From JAKPUX01 sp035353815 (GTDB taxonomy: Bacteria; Zhuqueibacterota; Zhuqueibacteria; Residuimicrobiales; Residuimicrobiaceae): a stretch of DNA of 64,000 nucleotides. Where the stretch lies: assembly GCA_035353815.1 (NCBI GenBank), contig DAOQAG010000004.1, forward strand, positions 73,963-137,962. The letters are read 5' to 3'. Below are positions 60,505-64,000 of the stretch, piece after piece. The notes under the pieces are model-generated. The model ran no database searches, was not told the DNA's origin, and worked only from the letters and a program-made list of their open reading frames with translations. The position numbers and the translations under genes are program-made. The stretch's first letter is position 1, and the number at the start of each line of letters is the position of its first letter.

Positions 60505-61355
60505 TCCGGATTATTCTGATCGTGTTGGCGAGCCTGGTCGTGGTGACCGCCCTGGCGCTGGTCTGGGGACAGTGGAGTTTCCACCGCATGGTGCGCCAGG
60601 AGCTGGCCGCCTTTTGGCCCGAAAACCTTCCCGAGGGTGAGATGGTCACCCCCGGCCGCATCGCCCATCTGCCCGCGCCGGTGCAGCGCTGGCTGGTGCG
60701 CAGCGGCGTTCTCGGGCGGGAGGAGATCCGTCTGGTGCATTTGCGCCAGCGCGGCGAGATGCTCAACAAGCCCGGCGGATCCTGGATGCCGGTCGCCTCG
60801 GAGCAGTACTTTCGCACCGCGGAGCCCGGATTCATCTGGATCGCCGATGTCCGGATGATGCCCCTGTTGCACCTGGCCGGCCGCGACATGTACCAGGACG
60901 GCCGCGGCCGCATGGTCATTAAGCTCGCCTCCCTGCTGCCGATCGTCAACGCCAGCGGAGCCGAAGCCGACCAGGGCACCCTGCTGCGCTGGCTGGCCGA
61001 AACCGGCTGGTTCCCCTCGGCGGCTCTCAGTCCTCACATCACCTGGGAGGCGGTCGATTCCCTCTCGGCCCGGGCGACCATGCGCTATGGCGGGATCACC
61101 GCCGCGGGAGTATTTACTTTCACCCCCGATGGGGATTTCAGCAGCTTTCTCGCCGACCGCTATTACTACCGCAAGGAGGGCTCGACCCTCGAGCCCTGGC
61201 TGGTGCGCGTGGAGGAGGGGGGCTATGGCGAGCTGGGCGGCATCCGCATGCCGGTGCGCTGCTCGGTCACCTGGCGGCTGAAGGAGGGGGATTACACCTG
61301 GTACAAGCTGGTCATTGAGTCGGCGGAGTACGACGAGGCGGTCCGGCGGCCCTGA
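60501..61355 (+). CDS. DUF6920/DUF6544-like membrane-anchored protein
   Basis: This 284-residue protein has one N-terminal membrane helix (about 3-22, IILIVLASLVVVTALALVWG). A soluble domain follows with the pattern LPAPVQRWLVRSGV, LRQRGEMLN, WMPVASEQYF and TWYKLVIESAEYDE, which I associate with the DUF6544/DUF6920 family of unknown function. It overlaps fcl by 4 bases and so is probably co-translated with the fucose genes. A role in the polysaccharide locus is inferred from position only. Confidence 0.7.
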   Translation: MIRIILIVLASLVVVTALALVWGQWSFHRMVRQELAAFWPENLPEGEMVTPGRIAHLPAPVQRWLVRSGVLGREEIRLVHLRQRGEMLNKPGGSWMPVASEQYFRTAEPGFIWIADVRMMPLLHLAGRDMYQDGRGRMVIKLASLLPIVNASGAEADQGTLLRWLAETGWFPSAALSPHITWEAVDSLSARATMRYGGITAAGVFTFTPDGDFSSFLADRYYYRKEGSTLEPWLVRVEEGGYGELGGIRMPVRCSVTWRLKEGDYTWYKLVIESAEYDEAVRRP

Positions 61356-61380
61356 TCGGCGGCTTCCGACCAGCTATTTT

Positions 61381-61604
61381 CGTTCCCACCCCAAAATTCT
61401 GGCTCCCACCCGATGGGCCTGTGGCCTTGCGCTGCAACCTTTCATCAAATGAGTTGCTCGATCCCACCCCCAAATTATGGCTCCTACCCGATGGGCCTGT
61501 GGCTGTCTTCCGCATCCTTGTATCAAATGAGTTTCTCGTTCCCACCCCCAAATTCTGGCTCCCACCCGATGGGCCTGTGGCCTTGCGCTGCAACCTTTCA
61601 TCAA
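61381..61604 (+). repeat. 78-bp tandem repeat running into an assembly gap
   Basis: Three units start at 61381, 61459 and 61537, exactly 78 bases apart. Units 1 and 3 are nearly identical, and unit 2 is a variant. Each holds a TGGCTCCCACCCG-like core (TGGCTCCTACCCG in unit 2). The left edge of the gap (ending TTTCATCAA) and the right edge (ATGAGTTGC) join in perfect phase with unit 1, so the array continues across the gap. Confidence 0.9.
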
Positions 61605-61704
61605 NNNNNNNNNNNNNNNNNNNNNNNNNNNNNNNNNNNNNNNNNNNNNNNNNNNNNNNNNNNNNNNNNNNNNNNNNNNNNNNNNNNNNNNNNNNNNNNN
61701 NNNN
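61605..61704. other. Assembly gap (100 N)
   Basis: A run of exactly 100 N placed inside the 78-bp tandem array. True length unknown. Confidence 0.99.
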
Positions 61705-61791
61705 ATGAGTTGCTTTTTGCGGTTAATATTGCGATATTTTGTCAATCCACTGATATCTTCTGCTTGGAATCAGCAAGAGGAGGACCTGGCG

Positions 61792-61968
61792 ATGACAAGA
61801 TTTCTCTGGCTGGTGGTGTTGGTTCTGGACATTTGGGCGATCATCAACGTTGTGTAGAGTTCCGCGCCGACCTTGAACAAGGCGTTATGGGTGGTACTGA
61901 TCCTGGCGCTGCCGCTGTTAGGCCTGATCATCTGGTATTTTCTCGGGCCCGGCAAAAAGAAGGCATGA
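61792..61968 (+). pseudogene. PLDc_N-type two-helix membrane protein interrupted by an in-frame amber codon
   Basis: The ATG at 61792 has an excellent AGGAGG site eight bases upstream. It encodes MTRFLWLVVLVLDIWAIINVV, then TAG at 61855-61857, then SSAPTLNKALWVVLILALP and LLGLIIWYFLGPGKKKA to a TGA at 61966. Read through the TAG, the 58-residue product fits the phospholipase D N-terminal (PLDc_N) small membrane family, where Gln commonly occupies that position (CAG to TAG is one change). TAG is a normal stop for other genes here, for example those ending at 5367, 27401 and 50779. It is therefore a nonsense mutation or a sequence error near the gap. Confidence 0.75.
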
Positions 61969-61977
61969 TAGTCTTGC

Positions 61978-62004
61978 GGCCCATGCCATGGTATGGGCCT
62001 TTCT
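61978..62004 (+). terminator. Terminator-like hairpin after the PLDc_N gene
   Basis: GGCCCAT (61978-61984) pairs with ATGGGCC (61993-61999) and is followed by TTTCTT. Confidence 0.5.
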
Positions 62005-62070
62005 TGCAGGACTTGCAGCTGAAACGCACATAACCCGCCATGCATCATGAGATCACGCACCCTGAATACT

Positions 62071-62106
62071 GGCCTGTTGCTGCTTACATGCAACAGGCCT
62101 GTTTTG
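62071..62106 (+). terminator. Second terminator downstream of the PLDc_N gene
   Basis: A perfect 10-base-pair stem (GGCCTGTTGC at 62071-62080 with GCAACAGGCC at 62090-62099) is followed by TGTTTTGTTG. Between this and 61978 I see no gene. Confidence 0.7.
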
Positions 62107-62196
62107 TTGATTATTCTTGATAATTTGCACCCCACGTGCTATCTGTTTTTCACTATTACAGCCCATTGAATCTTGACTTTTTTTTCTGAGGATAAT

Positions 62197-63429
62197 TTGC
62201 CTGCAAGATTACAGATAACATTGGGTTTGATGGGGCTCTGTGCTGTTTTTGCTTCATCATTTTTTCTTTTTGGATACCAAAATACATGGCAGTTTTTTAG
62301 TTTGAATCCTGTGACGCCTCCTTTCGCGGATAGTTGTACGATAACCTATGGAGCTGAAAGCGCCAAACAAGGATATGATCCCATGATTTGTAATCCCGCT
62401 GATCCATGGGAAAGAAAAATGAATTATCCCCGTATATGGCAGCTCTTGTATAAATTAGGTCTTACAAAAGAGCACACAAATGTGTTTGGCATTTTGCTTT
62501 TTCTTAGCTATATAGGCGGAATAGTTCTTTTCATCCCTGAAAAACTCAATATGAAATCACAGATTATTATACTGATATCCTCTTTTTCACCTGCTGCACT
62601 TTCAGGGATTGAGAGAGGTAATACAGATCTGTTGCTTTTTTTTATTGTTTCTCTTTGCATTGTATTATTGTGTTCAAAAAAAAGATATCATAAAGTCGCA
62701 AGCTACCTGGTTCTGATTTTCGGCTTCCTTTTAAAGCTATTTCCTATTTTTGGTTTGGCGATCTATTTAAAGGAGCAGAAAAAGATTTTGAGGGCTATCT
62801 TGCTTTTTACCATTTTATTTTGCTCTTCGTATAGTGTGCTATTTTATCATGATTTATGCCTCATCAAGGCCGCTACTCCTGTAACGTACCGGGGTACCTA
62901 TGGAATGAGTACATTGGGATTAGCCGCTTCGGAAATAGATAGAAATCTTGGACGGATGATTAACCTATTAAGCATTCTGTTGTTGATATTGGGCTCTGGC
63001 GCTACTGTCTATTTCATCCGAACCAGGAAACTCCATATCAACGAAATTTACAGTAATAATTTGGATGCTTTCAGAGTTGGCTCCAGCATCTTTTTAGGTA
63101 CATTTTTGCTTGGAACCAACTATTCTTATCGTTTGATTTTTTTAATTTTTACACTACCTCAACTTGTCGAATGGATTGAAGCTGATTTCCCTGTTTTTTC
63201 TCTCAATTCCAAGATCGCATTGACGGCAATTTTGTTTTCCCTTTGGGGGAATTTGGCCATCCAGGCCATGAATGGAATTTTTGTTTTGAAAGCAACTGTT
63301 TTTTTGGTCATCAAGCTATCTCATGGGCTTACTTTTTGCAGTCTAATTTTGTTATTTGTGGCATCGGTGCCGAATCAGCTCAGAAACATATCGCATAATT
63401 ACTTCTCTATTGTTTCTCTTAAAAGTTAA
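62197..63429 (+). CDS. Polytopic membrane protein, GT87/GT-C glycosyltransferase-like
   Basis: This protein of about 410 residues has roughly ten membrane helices (for example IILISSFSPAALSG, LLLFFIVSLCIVLLC and LVLIFGFLLKLFPIFGLAIY). A first large loop with NPADPW lies between the first helices, and IERGNTDLLLFF sits near residue 137, a pattern seen in GT87/DUF2029-type mannosyltransferases that use polyprenyl-phosphate sugars. Its GC content is far below that of the rest of the window, typical of O-antigen/EPS cargo genes acquired by transfer. I prefer the TTG at 62197 (GAGGA upstream); TTG 62173 and ATG 62230 are alternatives. Confidence 0.7.
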   Translation: MPARLQITLGLMGLCAVFASSFFLFGYQNTWQFFSLNPVTPPFADSCTITYGAESAKQGYDPMICNPADPWERKMNYPRIWQLLYKLGLTKEHTNVFGILLFLSYIGGIVLFIPEKLNMKSQIIILISSFSPAALSGIERGNTDLLLFFIVSLCIVLLCSKKRYHKVASYLVLIFGFLLKLFPIFGLAIYLKEQKKILRAILLFTILFCSSYSVLFYHDLCLIKAATPVTYRGTYGMSTLGLAASEIDRNLGRMINLLSILLLILGSGATVYFIRTRKLHINEIYSNNLDAFRVGSSIFLGTFLLGTNYSYRLIFLIFTLPQLVEWIEADFPVFSLNSKIALTAILFSLWGNLAIQAMNGIFVLKATVFLVIKLSHGLTFCSLILLFVASVPNQLRNISHNYFSIVSLKS

Positions 63430-63468
63430 AGATCATTTCGTAAAAGACTCTGTAGTTATTACCAGTGA

Positions 63469-64000
63469 ATGATGGATATGAGACCTCAAGGTTTGATCTT
63501 ATTATTTTTAATATTTTTAACAATTTCTTTCAACATCGTTTATACACCGGTTACTAAAGTGAACCTCGACGATGAATCGATTAGCGACGCTGTTATCTAT
63601 CTTTCCATGTATCAAGGACATTCTTTGAAAGAGATTCCCAAACCCTATCGATATCGCATACTGGTGCCGTACCTAGCAAGGCTCATCCCGACACCGCCTT
63701 CATTTTTAATGAAGGGATTTGATTCAAGCCCAGAAAAAGTTATCAAACTTAAGTTCGGAATATTGAATGCTATTGCTTTGGCGTTTGCCGCATGGATCTT
63801 ATTTTTTTTCTGTCGCAGGCTTGACTTTAATCTCCAGTTAAGCATCTTGGGTAGTTTGTTATTCTTGTGTAGTTTCTACATTGTAAACTATTCTGGATTG
63901 CCTTTGACCGATGCATCAGCTTTTTTGTTTCTGACTGGATGTTTATATGCGATTCTGGCAAATAATAACTGGCTGCTGGGACTTTTTTTCACTGTGGGGA
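63469..64000 (+). CDS. Polytopic membrane protein, 3' end beyond the window (GT-C-like, unassigned)
   Basis: The frame opens at ATG 63469 (ATG codons also at 63472 and 63478) and stays open for 177 codons to the window edge. A hydrophobic N-terminus (LILLFLIFLTISFNIVY) is followed by an extracytoplasmic loop with Asp/Glu residues (NLDDESISDAVIYLS). The motif KPYRYRILVPYLARLIP comes next, then further helices. The arrangement recalls GT-C transferases or O-antigen-processing membrane proteins. It is AT-rich like the gene 39 bases upstream, and both probably belong to one transferred block. Confidence 0.65.
   Translation, partial: MMDMRPQGLILLFLIFLTISFNIVYTPVTKVNLDDESISDAVIYLSMYQGHSLKEIPKPYRYRILVPYLARLIPTPPSFLMKGFDSSPEKVIKLKFGILNAIALAFAAWILFFFCRRLDFNLQLSILGSLLFLCSFYIVNYSGLPLTDASAFLFLTGCLYAILANNNWLLGLFFTVG

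Noticed and set aside
61855..61857. Genome-wide reassignment of TAG
   Set aside because: Several clear genes end in TAG at their normal length, for example ftsK at 50779, comEC at 27401 and rnhB at 28085.
61413..62033. Frame of over 200 codons spanning the second N gap
   Set aside because: It reads through placeholder Ns and repeat sequence. The only supported coding signal there is the short PLDc_N-type gene in another frame.

Overview
The window reads as a scaffold from a Gram-negative (diderm) bacterium of the FCB/Bacteroidota-related radiation. It is GC-rich, with AT-rich spots at promoters and an AT-rich right end. Four secreted proteins end in YPNP-type C-terminal sorting domains of the type IX secretion system (T9SS), and two PorV/PorQ-like barrels are present. 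LPS and outer-membrane biogenesis genes (waaA, lpxD, an lpxC-fabZ fusion, lpxA, bamA, skp-like, lptE-like, lolA) confirm an outer membrane. This combination would fit lineages such as KSB1 or Calditrichota, but I cannot place it to genus. Two runs of exactly 100 N (55548-55647 and 61605-61704) are scaffolding placeholders, so this is a draft assembly. Every gene I can support lies on the + strand.

Layout. 1-6324: end of purD, a sugar-nucleotide epimerase, a receiver-less sigma-54 activator overlapping an LptE-like lipoprotein, a TPR protein with a long disordered middle, and a GT2 glycosyltransferase. 6329-24921: a secretion-rich region with an S8 protease, coaE, a SurA-like lipoprotein, a TonB-dependent receptor, a large T9SS cargo, a PorV-like barrel, a modular T9SS protein and a GH53 endo-galactanase that shares modules with it. 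25020-36273: comEC, rnhB, yraN, a tRNA-Thr, a second PorV-like protein, panB-panC, a LytR_C protein, waaA-mtnA and a TPR lipoprotein closed by a strong terminator. 36428-47006: an envelope supercluster of uppS, bamA, skp-like, lpxD, lpxC-fabZ, lpxA, a LipM-like ligase, dxr and rseP. 47282-52077: gcvT, ftsK, lolA and an SLBB protein.

52458-64000 is an exopolysaccharide/O-antigen-type locus. It holds a Wzc-like tyrosine autokinase, a UpxY/NusG-like antiterminator, enzymes for an N-acetylhexosaminuronic acid precursor (epimerase plus dehydrogenase) and for GDP-L-fucose (gmd, fcl), a DUF6920-like protein, an orphan HicB-like protein, and two AT-rich polytopic membrane proteins of GT-C type at the edge. 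Intergenic repeat arrays punctuate this half, and both assembly gaps fall inside or against such arrays.

The points most worth a second look are the TonB receptor/cargo/PorV/GH53 group without a SusD, the shared beta-rich module in two neighbouring T9SS proteins, the repeat families that broke the assembly, and a PLDc_N-type membrane gene with an in-frame amber codon.
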